A DNA stretch of 64,000 nt from Litorimonas sp963972195 (lineage in GTDB: Bacteria; Pseudomonadota; Alphaproteobacteria; Caulobacterales; Maricaulaceae): NCBI GenBank assembly GCA_963972195.1, contig CAXATH010000009.1:71143-135142 (forward strand), read 5' to 3'. Shown one piece after another: positions 26,847 to 36,224 of this stretch. The translations under genes were made by a program, and so were the position numbers. The first letter of the stretch is position 1. Each line of letters opens with the position of its first letter. A model generated the notes under the pieces. It saw nothing but the letters and a program-made list of their open reading frames with translations, was not told the origin of the DNA and ran no database searches.

Positions 26847-27470
26847 TTAAATAATGCCGAACAGAAAACCCAGACCGCCCAGCGCAATCAACCCGCCGGC
26901 AATCTGGACAGCGACTTTACCGCCGGGGCGTCCGATCAGAACGCCAAGCCCGATACCTAAAAGATGAAGCAGGCCTGTGGCCAAGACAAACCCGATCGCA
27001 AAACTCATGGCGTTACTGGCCTGGGGAAGTTCCGTGCCGTGAGCATGGCCATGAAATACGGCGAAAAATCCGACAATAATTGCCGCCAGCCAGAGAGGCG
27101 CCCTCACCGCAAACGCAATCAAAAGACCCAGCACAATGGAGGACAGAGCAATCCCGGCCTCAACAAAGGGCAGAGGCGCGCCGACAACGCCGGCGGCCCC
27201 GCCAAACGCCATGATAACCGGAAAGACGATAGGCAGAATGTAAATGGCCGGCGCGCGCAGAAATGCGCCCCAAAGGCCAACAGCCACCATCGCCACGACA
27301 TGATCCCAGCCAAGCACCGGATGTAAAAACCCGCTCATAAAGCCTCCGACCAACCCCTCGCCTGTGTGGGCAAAGGCCGGGGCGGCCCCTAACAAGGCCA
27401 AAGCAAGAAGCAGAAACCCCGTCTGATATCTTATAGTTTTCATTGGGGGGCATAAGGTGGAACGGGTCAT
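26847..27470 (-). CDS. hupE: HupE/UreJ-family nickel/cobalt permease
   Basis: A 207-residue inner-membrane protein with a signal-like N-terminus (cut after APAFA) and six hydrophobic helices. The HupE/UreJ signature is visible: HPVLGWDHVVAMVAVGLWGA in the first membrane segment and FHGHAHGTELP later, both His-rich. Family members import Ni(II) or Co(II) for hydrogenase or urease. The ATG at 27470 has AGAGAGAAAC upstream. It belongs to the operon with the TonB receptor and DUF4198 gene. Confidence 0.88.
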   Translation of the reverse strand: MTRSTLCPPMKTIRYQTGFLLLALALLGAAPAFAHTGEGLVGGFMSGFLHPVLGWDHVVAMVAVGLWGAFLRAPAIYILPIVFPVIMAFGGAAGVVGAPLPFVEAGIALSSIVLGLLIAFAVRAPLWLAAIIVGFFAVFHGHAHGTELPQASNAMSFAIGFVLATGLLHLLGIGLGVLIGRPGGKVAVQIAGGLIALGGLGFLFGII

Positions 27471-27500
27471 GTTTCTCTCTTCTCGGTAACTAGCTAATGT

Positions 27501-28670
27501 CTATTCCGGCAGGCGCGAGACGAGGCCGGGCGCGACAACATTTTGCGCGTTCATCCAATCTCTGACGGGGTCCGCCTCTGCAGGTTTTCCAGCGGCCTTG
27601 GCCGCGTCAATGAATAGCCACGCATCTTCATATTCGCGCTGGGCCAGCCAGTTTGTTCTGGCGCGTTCCAGGGCTTTATCGGCGTTTTCTTTGACGTCCA
27701 GAAAATAGCGGGCTTCTTCCCGGGCATGGCCATTATGACCGACCCGGAAATTGGCGCGAATGCGGCGATCCATTTCTTTGCTAACGTCGGAAAGTCTCTC
27801 GTCTTGGCCGCTTTGTTTATAGGCCAGCGCCCGGCGCAGCAGGAACGCATCCGTTTCAACGGGAATGTCCAGCGCCTTCAGAGCGGCTTCGGGTTGACCC
27901 AAAGCCAAGAGACTATCGGCATGAAGCATTCGAATACGGAGCGTCTGCGGATCCGCCGCCTGGGCCTTTTCCAATTGCGCTTGCGCCAACGCGTTATCGC
28001 CCTGAAACATCGCAATCTCGCCCAGAACGCTGTGGGCATATCCAATCAAGGCGGGGTCCATTCGCCGGGATTCCAGAACAGTGTTTAACTGATCTGCAGC
28101 GCCTTTCGCCTCCGGTCCAAGGGCTTTGGCCGTAGAGTCACAGAGTAACAGTAAATCATAGCGCCCAGCTGTGCCGAGTGGCACGCAAGCCTCTTTTGCG
28201 GCGCCGATTTTCCCCTGAACCAATAAAATATTCGCGCGCGTCAGCAGCGCGGTGGCGTCTTTTCCGTCGAAGGAAAGCACAAGCTCGAGCAAGCTGAGAG
28301 CCTCGTCAAAATTATGAAGATATTGCTGCGAAATGGCGCGGAGCTTTAAAGCTTCCGTCATATTTTCTCGGCCGGACATCGAGGAGAGAATACTGTCCGC
28401 TTTGGCAACAATCTCCGCGTTTCCCGTCAGCCGCCCTTCATTTATCAAAGCCCGAGCCGTTTTTAGCGCGGTTGCTGTATTCGCTGGCTCTGAGTCATAA
28501 TCTTCGAGAGCGGATTGCACTTCAGGCGGCATTTTCCCCGGCGCGTAGCCATATTGACCGGACTGCCCTATCCCCAAAGGGCTAATTAAGAGCATCCCTC
28601 CGGCCAGAGCCGAAAAGACCCCCAAAATGGGGGTCTTGAATCCAGTGTCGGTTTTCAGTTCTTTTAACAA
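27501..28670 (-). CDS. TPR-repeat protein
   Basis: A 389-residue protein with one N-terminal hydrophobic anchor (about residues 15-32, ILGVFSALAGGMLLI) and a helical repeat domain: several 34-residue TPR-like units between about 70 and 290 (for example AISQQYLHNFDEALSLLELVL and LLALGQPEAALKALDI). It probably scaffolds or assembles a partner complex on the periplasmic face. It lies between the DUF4198 and HupE genes in the uptake operon; its specific role is unknown. Confidence 0.8.
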   Translation of the reverse strand: MLKELKTDTGFKTPILGVFSALAGGMLLISPLGIGQSGQYGYAPGKMPPEVQSALEDYDSEPANTATALKTARALINEGRLTGNAEIVAKADSILSSMSGRENMTEALKLRAISQQYLHNFDEALSLLELVLSFDGKDATALLTRANILLVQGKIGAAKEACVPLGTAGRYDLLLLCDSTAKALGPEAKGAADQLNTVLESRRMDPALIGYAHSVLGEIAMFQGDNALAQAQLEKAQAADPQTLRIRMLHADSLLALGQPEAALKALDIPVETDAFLLRRALAYKQSGQDERLSDVSKEMDRRIRANFRVGHNGHAREEARYFLDVKENADKALERARTNWLAQREYEDAWLFIDAAKAAGKPAEADPVRDWMNAQNVVAPGLVSRLPE

Positions 28671-28709
28671 AATTCAGCCTCGATAAATCGACCTCACCTT
28701 AAGGCGATA

Positions 28710-29426
28710 TTACTCGGCGTCAAAGGTGAACAGATATTCAATGCTCATTTCTGTATAGTCAGGATTATCTGTGACGTCTGTGCGCTGACCGGCCCAGACC
28801 TTGTTATATCCTTCAACCGGAACATATGTCGCAACGCCGTTCTGGTCTGTCTTTGTCTCGGATGTATTTTCTCCGGTTCCGATTTCTATGCCTTCAACCG
28901 GGACACCGTCGATCAGCACTTTAACCTGCATAGGGTCTCCGGCTTTTGGCTTTTCGGCGCTTAGCGGTACGACCTCAAAGGGCTGGCCCTGAGCCGTTGT
29001 CACGATATCTGACCAGTTCGCAATATGCTTGTGGTATTTGATGGCGTTTACAGCCGAGAGCGGATCTTCGACTTGGCTCATTGGGACATTGACGCTTTCC
29101 CCGTCCCCGGTTGTGGTATAAATCCCATTCACAAAATGCATGAGCAAGAGCGTCGGCATGCCCTCAACACTGACCTGCATGTCATCGTCTTGATATGTCC
29201 GCCAAACGGTCAGTTCATTTCCTTCGGCGTCCATCGCCTGAATGGTTTTCACTTTGTCCGCCGGATAGCTTTCCAGTTTTCCTTCATGACCGCCAAAATA
29301 GACTTGGTATTGGGTCATGCCCGCTATCTCATTTTCGACCGGCACCAACCAAGCTGTGTGAGACAGGGCTGACGGCGCCCATAAGAGGGCCAAGCCAGAC
29401 GCCGTTAACATAAATCGTTTCATCAT
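28710..29426 (-). CDS. DUF4198 periplasmic metal-uptake accessory protein
   Basis: A 238-residue secreted protein with a signal peptide (cut after PSALS, before HTAW). The mature N-terminus begins His-Thr, the conserved start of DUF4198/NikK-like proteins that bind Ni or Co. The C-terminal part is a beta-sandwich-like domain (VKVLIDGVPVEGIEIGTG, then TDQNGVATYVPV). It sits directly downstream of the TonB receptor, which supports delivery of metal across the periplasm (inference). Confidence 0.82.
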   Translation of the reverse strand: MMKRFMLTASGLALLWAPSALSHTAWLVPVENEIAGMTQYQVYFGGHEGKLESYPADKVKTIQAMDAEGNELTVWRTYQDDDMQVSVEGMPTLLLMHFVNGIYTTTGDGESVNVPMSQVEDPLSAVNAIKYHKHIANWSDIVTTAQGQPFEVVPLSAEKPKAGDPMQVKVLIDGVPVEGIEIGTGENTSETKTDQNGVATYVPVEGYNKVWAGQRTDVTDNPDYTEMSIEYLFTFDAE

Positions 29427-29453
29427 AATTCTTCTCCTTGAAAGTTTCAGTCT

Positions 29454-31499
29454 TTAAAATCCGACCTGTACGCCTGCGAATACAGCGCGCGGCGCCCCGG
29501 GGGACGCGCCAAGGCTATTAATCGTGGTCGCATAAACATTATCCGTGATATTATCGATACTTACAAAAACTTGCGTCGGTTTTTTTGTCTTCAAACTATA
29601 GGCCGCGTCCAAATCCAGAACGGCGTAATCCGGCGCTTTATTCGTATTCCCTGCGTCAATATCATACTCGCCAATATAGCGCGCGGTTGCACTTAAACGG
29701 ATATCCGGAATGGGAAAATAGGTCGCAATCAATGTAGCCGTATGATCCGGCACTCCAATTACGCGATTGCCAATCAAATCAGGATTTAAATTTTCTTCGA
29801 TTTCTGAATCAGCGTAGCCATAAACGGCCTGAAGCTGGAACTGGCTTGAAACATCCCAAGACAGGCTGGTTTCAAATCCGGTTCTGGAAGTCTCTCCAAA
29901 ATTCACAAAGTCTCCGGGAGTCACTTCATTGATCTCGTTAGAGGAGTTGATTTCATACAGCGCCACATCCAAATTTACCGAGCTTATAGGCTTGAACGTT
30001 GCGCCGAGCTCATATTGGCGAAGTTCATTCACGCCAAGCTCCTGCGCGCCCGACGCAAATTTCGCAAAGCCACTGGCCAAGGCAAAACCCTCTGAGTAAC
30101 TGGCCCGAAGCTGTAACTGATCCAAAACCTGCGCGCGTAGTCCGATTTTCGGGCTGACATTGCTGACCGTATCCAGTTCTTCGCAAGGCGCCGCGCCTGT
30201 TTCGGCGCCCAGGGGCTCACAATCGCCGTCAAATTCATCCGCCCGCAATCCAAGAGATAAATCGAGCCGGTCCGTTAACGCGATATCGGCTTCGGCGAAT
30301 AAGGCATTACTGCTGAGTGTCGATTCACGGTCAAATTGCGCCGGAAAGACGCGCTGGCGATTATCCAGGTCATCATAAAATTGAAAATCGGTTGATTCAT
30401 CGAAATGTTCGATCCCGGCGACATAACTTATCGTCCGGCCCGCCAAGTCCATCTGTCCGTTCAGACTGGTTCCTAGACCATAAACGTCCCGGGCATAAGT
30501 TTCTTCGCGCTGGCGCCAACTCGGCGCGTCTGCGCCGCCGCGGCTAAACCAACGGGTGAAATCCTGCTGCGTGCCGTAAGCATAAGCGAGCACCTTATTG
30601 TTGTCGTTGAGGATGAAACCCAGATCCGCTCTGAGCGTGCCAAATGTTTTGTCCGCCCCGTCATTCTGCACCCGGGGATCAATGCCATAAGGGTCCGTCT
30701 GGAATTGCGCCAAAGTCGTATAGGCCGCAGACTCGGCTTCGGCCTCATGATAGCGACCGGATAAAGATAGGTCGACTTTTGGGGAAAGCTGAAAACTCCC
30801 TCGCCCGGAGACCGTCCCGCGGTCGGCAGCGGATTGGGGACGAAAGCCGTCTGTCCGGTAATATTGCGCGGCAAAGTTATAGGCCTGACTGTCCCCGACC
30901 TCTTTCCCGAAAGCGGCTTGCGCGTCGAAACTGTCAAAAGACCCGGCGCTGATATCGAGCTCTGTATAATTACCGGAGTTTCTGGTTTCCAATGCGATCA
31001 GGCCGCCGCGGTTGAAATTGCCGTAAAGCGCGGAAACCGGTCCCCGGAAAACGGTCAGCCCCTTGACCTCAAGCGGCACAACAACGTTTAGATCGACATA
31101 TCCATCGGCATGGGAATTGGCCTCGTTCAACGGAATACCGTCAATCACAACGCCTAAATCACCGCCATGGGCGCCGTCTCCAAATCCTCTGATGACGGTT
31201 GAACTGGCGACGCCGCCCAGACCATAATCACGAACACTGACTCCCGGCACGTCTTCGAGAAGTTCATTGATTTCATAAACACGCTTTATCCGAATATCTT
31301 CCGAAGAAATTTCCGTTGCGGAATAGGACGACTCAACCCCCCTGAATATCTGACCCTTTACCGTAATCGTATCGACAATTCGGGTGTCTGCGGGTGCCGG
31401 GTTTGAGGCGATCGTTTCCTCTGTATCTTGCGCGAAAACCGCTCCGGCTTGCGCAATAATCAAAGCGGAGAGTCCGACAAGGCTAAGTTTTTGTTTCAC
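29454..31499 (-). CDS. TonB-dependent outer-membrane receptor
   Basis: A 681-residue receptor with a signal peptide (to about residue 23), a TonB-box-like DTITV (about residues 43-47), a plug domain (ELLEDVPGVSVRDYGLGG, then VIRGFGDG and VFRGPVSALYGN), and a 22-strand beta-barrel ending in aromatic Phe (VFAGVQVGF). The barrel does not reveal the substrate; the neighbours (DUF4198, HupE) suggest a nickel or cobalt chelate. No TonB/ExbB/ExbD genes are in the window. Confidence 0.93.
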   Translation of the reverse strand: MKQKLSLVGLSALIIAQAGAVFAQDTEETIASNPAPADTRIVDTITVKGQIFRGVESSYSATEISSEDIRIKRVYEINELLEDVPGVSVRDYGLGGVASSTVIRGFGDGAHGGDLGVVIDGIPLNEANSHADGYVDLNVVVPLEVKGLTVFRGPVSALYGNFNRGGLIALETRNSGNYTELDISAGSFDSFDAQAAFGKEVGDSQAYNFAAQYYRTDGFRPQSAADRGTVSGRGSFQLSPKVDLSLSGRYHEAEAESAAYTTLAQFQTDPYGIDPRVQNDGADKTFGTLRADLGFILNDNNKVLAYAYGTQQDFTRWFSRGGADAPSWRQREETYARDVYGLGTSLNGQMDLAGRTISYVAGIEHFDESTDFQFYDDLDNRQRVFPAQFDRESTLSSNALFAEADIALTDRLDLSLGLRADEFDGDCEPLGAETGAAPCEELDTVSNVSPKIGLRAQVLDQLQLRASYSEGFALASGFAKFASGAQELGVNELRQYELGATFKPISSVNLDVALYEINSSNEINEVTPGDFVNFGETSRTGFETSLSWDVSSQFQLQAVYGYADSEIEENLNPDLIGNRVIGVPDHTATLIATYFPIPDIRLSATARYIGEYDIDAGNTNKAPDYAVLDLDAAYSLKTKKPTQVFVSIDNITDNVYATTINSLGASPGAPRAVFAGVQVGF

Positions 31500-31530
31500 G
31501 GGTGAAGCTTTCGAAATTTAGGAGGATAAA

Positions 31531-32046
31531 TTAAACGTTTTTCTCGGATCGGCGACGTTGAAAAATTTTCTCGGCAATAGCGCCGAGGAGCGCGAAATTC
31601 AGGATGACACTTGCGACCAAAATCCAAGCCAATATGGACGTCATAGAGGAACGGCGTGCATTTATATCTGACGACGCAGAGGCAGAAATCACTGCCTCGA
31701 CTTGATGGTCCTCTTCGCCTGTGACCCTCAGTGTCCATTCTCCGCTTTCGAATCCGGAGGCGGGTAGAAATGAAAAATATCCTTCGCGGTCGGCGTTCCC
31801 TACTTGATAAACTTCACCGTCGGGAGAGAGCACACGCACTTTGGACAAAGCCATCGCTCGCCCGTCCGTATAGGCGAAACGCACAGTGACCGGCGAAGCT
31901 TCGGTGTCCACTTTCCAGCTCGTCGCATGACCGAATGCAGGGGCGGTGCCCAAGCTGAAGAAAGCTATTAACGAAAATAGAAATGTACGACTTCGTCCCA
32001 TGAAAACGCTTAACTTAAATTTAGGCACCTGAAATTTCAAAGTCCT
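31531..32046 (-). CDS. Small secreted beta-domain protein with C-terminal membrane anchor
   Basis: About 171 residues: a signal peptide (SLIAFFSLGTAPAFG), a mature protein starting HATSW, a carboxypeptidase-regulatory-like beta domain (VLSPDGEVYQVGNADREGYFSFLP) and a C-terminal transmembrane helix (ILAWILVASVILNFALLGAIA) with a basic tail. This resembles NikL-like parts of nickel uptake systems (inference). ATG 32046 has AGGG six bases upstream; a TTG at 32079 with AGGA upstream also fits. First gene of the uptake operon. Confidence 0.68.
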   Translation of the reverse strand, partial: RTLKFQVPKFKLSVFMGRSRTFLFSLIAFFSLGTAPAFGHATSWKVDTEASPVTVRFAYTDGRAMALSKVRVLSPDGEVYQVGNADREGYFSFLPASGFESGEWTLRVTGEEDHQVEAVISASASSDINARRSSMTSILAWILVASVILNFALLGAIAEKIFQRRRSEKNV

Positions 32047-32264
32047 CATTGCAAACCCTGTGTATGAACTTTTGGTCAATTATTCCTACTTTCGTCATAA
32101 ACACACACCGACATCGGGTGCAAGATTATTAAATCACAGAGACTCGGGTTTCCGTATTGCAAACCGCTTCGTTTCTTAAGCCAGTTATAAATATACGCCT
32201 GACGATAGGAATAAGGTGCACTTTCTGCTTACGGAAAATGGGAAATCGCATTTTTTCCCGGAAG

Positions 32265-33449
32265 CTATTGCGTATCAAGTTTCAGAGCCTTGCCCAGCAA
32301 CCCGGCGGTGAAGCCTTGGACAATCAGGGAGACAACGACGATCACAAACACAATATTGAAAAAAGTATGGGTTACAGGCCCCGGCGTCACGATTGGATAG
32401 ATAGCCAAGAGGATAGGCACCGCCCCTCGGAGGCCGACCCAACTTAGGAAAACTATTTCACGGAGGTTGAATTTTAAGGCACCGACGCTGACAAAAACCG
32501 CCACAGGACGTGCAACGAATGTGAGGACCGCCGCGCATATAAGAGCGGAGACAACGGAGCCCGGTAATTCACTCGGCGTTACTAAAAGACCCAGAATTAA
32601 GAACAGCAATATCTGACTGAGCCACTGCATACCCTCACTAAAATTGGCAATTCTTTCCAAAGGAATTTTTAGGGAATTTCTCAAAACAATCCCGGCTATG
32701 TATATGGCGAGGAAGCCTGACCCGCCAATCATAGTGGTCAGGGAGAACGTCAACAGCCCTCCGGTGATCGCCAGAATAGGGTAAGTCCCTGTCGGCATCG
32801 GCAATCGATTGAGGAGTTCGCTTAGAATTCTTCCGCCAATCAGGCCTGCAATAGAGCCAAAAACAAATTGGGAAAAGATGAGCCACAAATAAGGTAGCCA
32901 GTTTATCGTTTGTTGTTCCAGGCTCGTCCCGACGAACACAGTCAGAATAATTGTTAGGCAGATGGCCGCCGGATCGTTGAAACCGGATTCCAGAAACAAT
33001 GTGTTCTTAACGCGATCCGGCAATTTCAACCCGCCTTGCTGGATCAGCATAAACGTGGCCGCAGCGTCTGTCGGAGCGACGACTGCGCCCAGCAATAAGG
33101 CGAGCGTCAAAGGCATATCTAAAAACAAATAAGCGCCGCCGCCCACAATACCGGCCGTAATTAAAACTCCTGGGAAAGCCAAAATGAGCGCAGGGACACC
33201 GGACGATCGGAACACGCCCTTTTCGGTCTCGATTCCGCCCGCAAACAGGATGACAGCCAAGGCGATACTTCCCAAATCATAGGCCAGGCTGAAGTTATCG
33301 AATAGTAGACCGCCCACGCCGTCTTCGCCTGCCAACATCCCGACAGCCAATACGACAAGAAGAAGCGGCGTGCCGGAGCGGCGCGCCAATGGGAACAGAG
33401 CCAAGCATACCAAGATTGCAAAAGTTATGATCGCTAAAAGAGGATACAT
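32265..33449 (-). CDS. CPA1-family cation/proton antiporter (NhaP2/CvrA-like)
   Basis: A 394-residue inner-membrane antiporter with about twelve hydrophobic segments. Family hallmarks are GAVVAPTDAAATFML, LESGFNDPAAICLT (the ion-binding ND pair) and VGLRGAVPILLAIYP. The C-terminal TrkA-type and CorC domains of full-length NhaP2 are absent, so it is a short form regulated otherwise or not at all. It is separated from the uptake operon by 218 bp and seems to be its own transcription unit. Confidence 0.88.
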   Translation of the reverse strand: MYPLLAIITFAILVCLALFPLARRSGTPLLLVVLAVGMLAGEDGVGGLLFDNFSLAYDLGSIALAVILFAGGIETEKGVFRSSGVPALILAFPGVLITAGIVGGGAYLFLDMPLTLALLLGAVVAPTDAAATFMLIQQGGLKLPDRVKNTLFLESGFNDPAAICLTIILTVFVGTSLEQQTINWLPYLWLIFSQFVFGSIAGLIGGRILSELLNRLPMPTGTYPILAITGGLLTFSLTTMIGGSGFLAIYIAGIVLRNSLKIPLERIANFSEGMQWLSQILLFLILGLLVTPSELPGSVVSALICAAVLTFVARPVAVFVSVGALKFNLREIVFLSWVGLRGAVPILLAIYPIVTPGPVTHTFFNIVFVIVVVSLIVQGFTAGLLGKALKLDTQ

Positions 33450-33537
33450 AAGCCTTTCATTCCACAGTTTCGGGGTATTCCCCAGTCACTTTTCAATATT
33501 AAGCCCATCTTTCTTCAATTCCAGCCGTAGAAACTAT

Positions 33538-33672
33538 ATGGCTCACAAAAAAACAACGCTGCCTTCAAAAGTTTGCGCATGTTGTGGGCGCCCTTTTGAG
33601 TGGCGGAAAAAATGGGAGCGGAATTGGGAGGCTGTTCGGTATTGCTCCGAGAGATGCAGGCGCGAGAAATAA
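33538..33672 (+). CDS. DUF2256 small zinc-ribbon-like protein
   Basis: A 44-residue protein starting at ATG 33538; a longer frame to 33370 overlaps the antiporter start and is not supported. It carries CACCGRPFEWRKKWERNW then VRYCSERC, two Cys-x2/x3-Cys pairs that could form one zinc site, and ends in basic residues. This matches DUF2256 by eye. The SDR gene starts 30 bp downstream and may be cotranscribed. Function unknown. Confidence 0.8.
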   Translation: MAHKKTTLPSKVCACCGRPFEWRKKWERNWEAVRYCSERCRREK

Positions 33673-33702
33673 TGAAATCCGAAGTTTAATAGAGGCATTC
33701 TT

Positions 33703-34443
33703 ATGTTGTTACCCAGTATGGGCGAAGATATACGCGCTATTGTTATTGGCGCCAGCGGGGGCATAGGCGGAGCGTTCATTGACGCCCTGAACGAGGCGGA
33801 TCAAGTCTCGAAAATCTATGCGCTATCCCGACAAGGGAAATCCCACCCCTCCGAGAAGGTCGACAATCTTACCTTTGATCTGACCTCTGAAAAGAGCCTG
33901 AAAGCCGCCGCCGAGTCTTTGCGCGAAACAGATTCCTTCGACCTGATCATCATTGCGACCGGTCTGCTGCAGGGCGACGGCATATCACCTGAAAAGTCAA
34001 TTCGTGACCTGTCATATGAAGGATTAGAGAAAAGCTTTCTCGTCAATACGATTGGCCCGGCGATGACGGCGCGCTATTTTCTCCCCCTCCTCCGGGAGGA
34101 TAGAAAGTCAGTCTTCACCGCGCTTTCCGCCCGTGTCGGGAGCATTTCCGATAACCGGATAGGCGGTTGGTACGGCTACCGCGCCTCGAAAGCGGCCCTG
34201 AATATGATTTTGAAGACACTCTCCATTGAGCATGCTCGGCGCCATAAACAGGCTATTATTCTGGGTCTTCACCCGGGCACGGTCGATACGGATTTATCGA
34301 AACCGTTTCAAGGCAATGTCCCCGAAGACAAACTCTTCGCCCCGGAATACTCAATTGAAAAACTCTTGAGCGTGATTGACCAAGTCAGTCCGCAAGACAG
34401 CGGAAAATTATTCGACTGGGCCGGAAAAGAGATCGCGTTCTAA
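33703..34443 (+). CDS. SDR-family oxidoreductase (C-factor-like)
   Basis: A 246-residue short-chain dehydrogenase. The nucleotide-binding motif is GASGGIG (residues 17-23) and the catalytic motif is Tyr-Arg-Ala-Ser-Lys (YGYRASKAAL) with a preceding Ser in ALSARVGS. NTIGP replaces the usual NNAG-like segment. The overall form resembles the CsgA/C-factor subgroup. Substrate unknown. AGAGG lies seven bases before the ATG. Its 3' end overlaps convergent hdaA by 36 bases. Confidence 0.85.
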   Translation: MLLPSMGEDIRAIVIGASGGIGGAFIDALNEADQVSKIYALSRQGKSHPSEKVDNLTFDLTSEKSLKAAAESLRETDSFDLIIIATGLLQGDGISPEKSIRDLSYEGLEKSFLVNTIGPAMTARYFLPLLREDRKSVFTALSARVGSISDNRIGGWYGYRASKAALNMILKTLSIEHARRHKQAIILGLHPGTVDTDLSKPFQGNVPEDKLFAPEYSIEKLLSVIDQVSPQDSGKLFDWAGKEIAF

Positions 34444-35049
34444 TCGGCCTGACAGATATTGCGCGGCGAAATATTTGGTCAGGTCAGCCTTCTCCGCCAG
34501 AGCGGCCTGATCCAGAGCGCGGACAAGATTACGCAGCGCCCCCACTTCGCGGCTTTCATATTTCAGGAGGTAATCCACCAAATCCTTGGTCACTTGCCGC
34601 CCGCGATTTTCAAATAACTGGCGAAGCAGAGGCTCCAAATCCCCTTCATCATAATCATCCATGACCATAACGGGCGTGCTGGAAAGGCGCGACTTCAGGT
34701 CCGGCATTTCCACATTCCAGTCTGAAAGAGATTTTTGTGAGGTCAGTAAAAGCCCCGACACCTGGCCATTGAGCGCCAGATTCATGTGCGCGAAAAGGTC
34801 GGCTTCCTCCACTTTTTCGGCGTCATCAATAAAAATGCCGCAACTCAGCTCTTTCCAAGCCTCGCCCAGATGGGTCTTGCCCGTGCCTTCCGGCCCTAAA
34901 AGCAAGAGGGTCGGCGCCGGCCAATCAGGCCACGCCCGCAGCGCCGTGACCGCAATGCGGTTACTATCCGTGATGATGAAACTGTCAAAGCCGCTCGCCG
35001 GTTCAGGGCTCAGCTCAAGAGGGATTTGAGTGTCGGGTCTACCCACCAC
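34408..35049 (-). CDS. hdaA: HdaA, DnaA-related regulatory ATPase
   Basis: A 213-residue AAA+ protein related to DnaA domain III. Walker A is GPEGTGKT (residues 52-59). The N-terminal QIPLEL (8-13) matches the beta-clamp-binding motif of Hda, through which it stimulates ATP hydrolysis by DnaA after initiation. It lacks the DnaA DNA-binding domain. The start is one of two adjacent GTG codons right after the DUF2066 stop, so the genes are coupled. The order purM divergent from DUF2066-hdaA is conserved in alphaproteobacteria. Confidence 0.88.
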   Translation of the reverse strand: MVGRPDTQIPLELSPEPASGFDSFIITDSNRIAVTALRAWPDWPAPTLLLLGPEGTGKTHLGEAWKELSCGIFIDDAEKVEEADLFAHMNLALNGQVSGLLLTSQKSLSDWNVEMPDLKSRLSSTPVMVMDDYDEGDLEPLLRQLFENRGRQVTKDLVDYLLKYESREVGALRNLVRALDQAALAEKADLTKYFAAQYLSGRLERDLFSGPVE

Positions 35050-35051
35050 CT

Positions 35052-36065
35052 CTATCGGCCAGTACGCGTCAGAACGATGCCCATCTCTCTGTCTTCGCGA
35101 ATATCGACGCCCTTATAAGCGAGTTCTCGCTTCAGGCGATCCATATCCCCGGCATAGGTCAGGCTCATTAGAGCGCCGTCTTTTGACATAGCGTCGAGCC
35201 GAGCGTCCTGAATTTGCGCGGAACCATCAATCGCGGCCTTTAAAGCCTGCCAATCTTCAAGCGAGGAATAAAGAACGGACACGGACATATTTTCCGCCTG
35301 CCCGGCCAAAACGGCCGTATTGGCTTTCCAGTCTTGCTCCAAACGGGTGACAATCTGGCGTTCTGCTTCATATCCTGACGCGACGAACTGATCCGTCTCG
35401 CCGGTATCCAGCGCGACATCTGTGACGCGAATGCCGCCGCCCGTATAGTTGGCAATCAGAATTTGCTCCACACCTGCGATTTGCCCCAAATTGCGGAGGC
35501 GATCCAAATCATCGGCGATAGACGGTCTCAGAGAGGATAGACCCAGCGAAGAAATGTCTTCCGCCGGCAAGGCCCTTATCGGCGTCAAAGCGTTGGCGTA
35601 ACGGTTTTTGCTCCAAGCCTCATATTCCTCGCCCTCCGGATCGAGCCGTCCGCCCAGAAATGGCAGGACCAATCTCTCGCGGGATTGCGAGGTAATCATG
35701 GTTAAGCCGGCGCTGCTGAGATAAGCCTGCACGTCGCGCGGTTTAAATGCGACCGTAATATCCCCAAGATATCGATTGGAGGAGCGTCTTTCATTGGCAA
35801 TTTCTAGCGCGCGGATCATTCGTGCAGCGCCGTCGGCGCTCAGCGGCGGAAGCGGATTGGACTGCCTGTCACTTTCCAGAGTAAGCCGCTCCATAAGGCG
35901 TCTGGCGGCTTCGGCCTGACCGGCGCGTATCGCTATCGTTTGCGCTTCAATCGCACTACTTCCCCGCGCATCCACAGGGACGCCAACAATCGTAAACGGG
36001 TCGGCGGCGCGGGCCGATAGGGCCAGTCCGAAATACAAAAAAAGGGAAAGCAAAAAGCGTGTCAT
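35052..36065 (-). CDS. DUF2066 secreted protein
   Basis: A 337-residue protein with a signal peptide (FLYFGLALSARA, cut near residue 20) and the DUF2066 core: a conserved opening (FTIVGVPVDARG then EAARRLMERLTL) and VAFKPRDVQAYLSSAGL. The function of the family is unknown; it regularly precedes hdaA and faces purM in related genomes. The gene is divergent from purM, with 159 bp between starts. Confidence 0.85.
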   Translation of the reverse strand: MTRFLLSLFLYFGLALSARAADPFTIVGVPVDARGSSAIEAQTIAIRAGQAEAARRLMERLTLESDRQSNPLPPLSADGAARMIRALEIANERRSSNRYLGDITVAFKPRDVQAYLSSAGLTMITSQSRERLVLPFLGGRLDPEGEEYEAWSKNRYANALTPIRALPAEDISSLGLSSLRPSIADDLDRLRNLGQIAGVEQILIANYTGGGIRVTDVALDTGETDQFVASGYEAERQIVTRLEQDWKANTAVLAGQAENMSVSVLYSSLEDWQALKAAIDGSAQIQDARLDAMSKDGALMSLTYAGDMDRLKRELAYKGVDIREDREMGIVLTRTGR

Positions 36066-36224
36066 AGAAATCCTCTTAGTCTCTTAGCGATAACCCTCTT
36101 TTTTGCACTTTAAAAGCCATGATATGCACTCTCTGTCTATGTCCTTTGTGGCAAAACTACGATAGAGAGCCTTGAATTCATATCGAGAATCCTTTTTCTA
36201 GCGCAAAACCAACAGAGCGTTCTT

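Noticed and set aside
32080..32264. Cobalamin or NiCo riboswitch upstream of the uptake operon
   Set aside because: No B12-box-like GCCACTG or other conserved aptamer core found, and the space is too short for a cobalamin riboswitch. A repeated TTGCAAACC at 32049 and 32157 is too short to interpret.
33370..33537. N-terminal extension of the DUF2256 gene
   Set aside because: The added residues overlap the start of the divergent antiporter gene and do not resemble the family.
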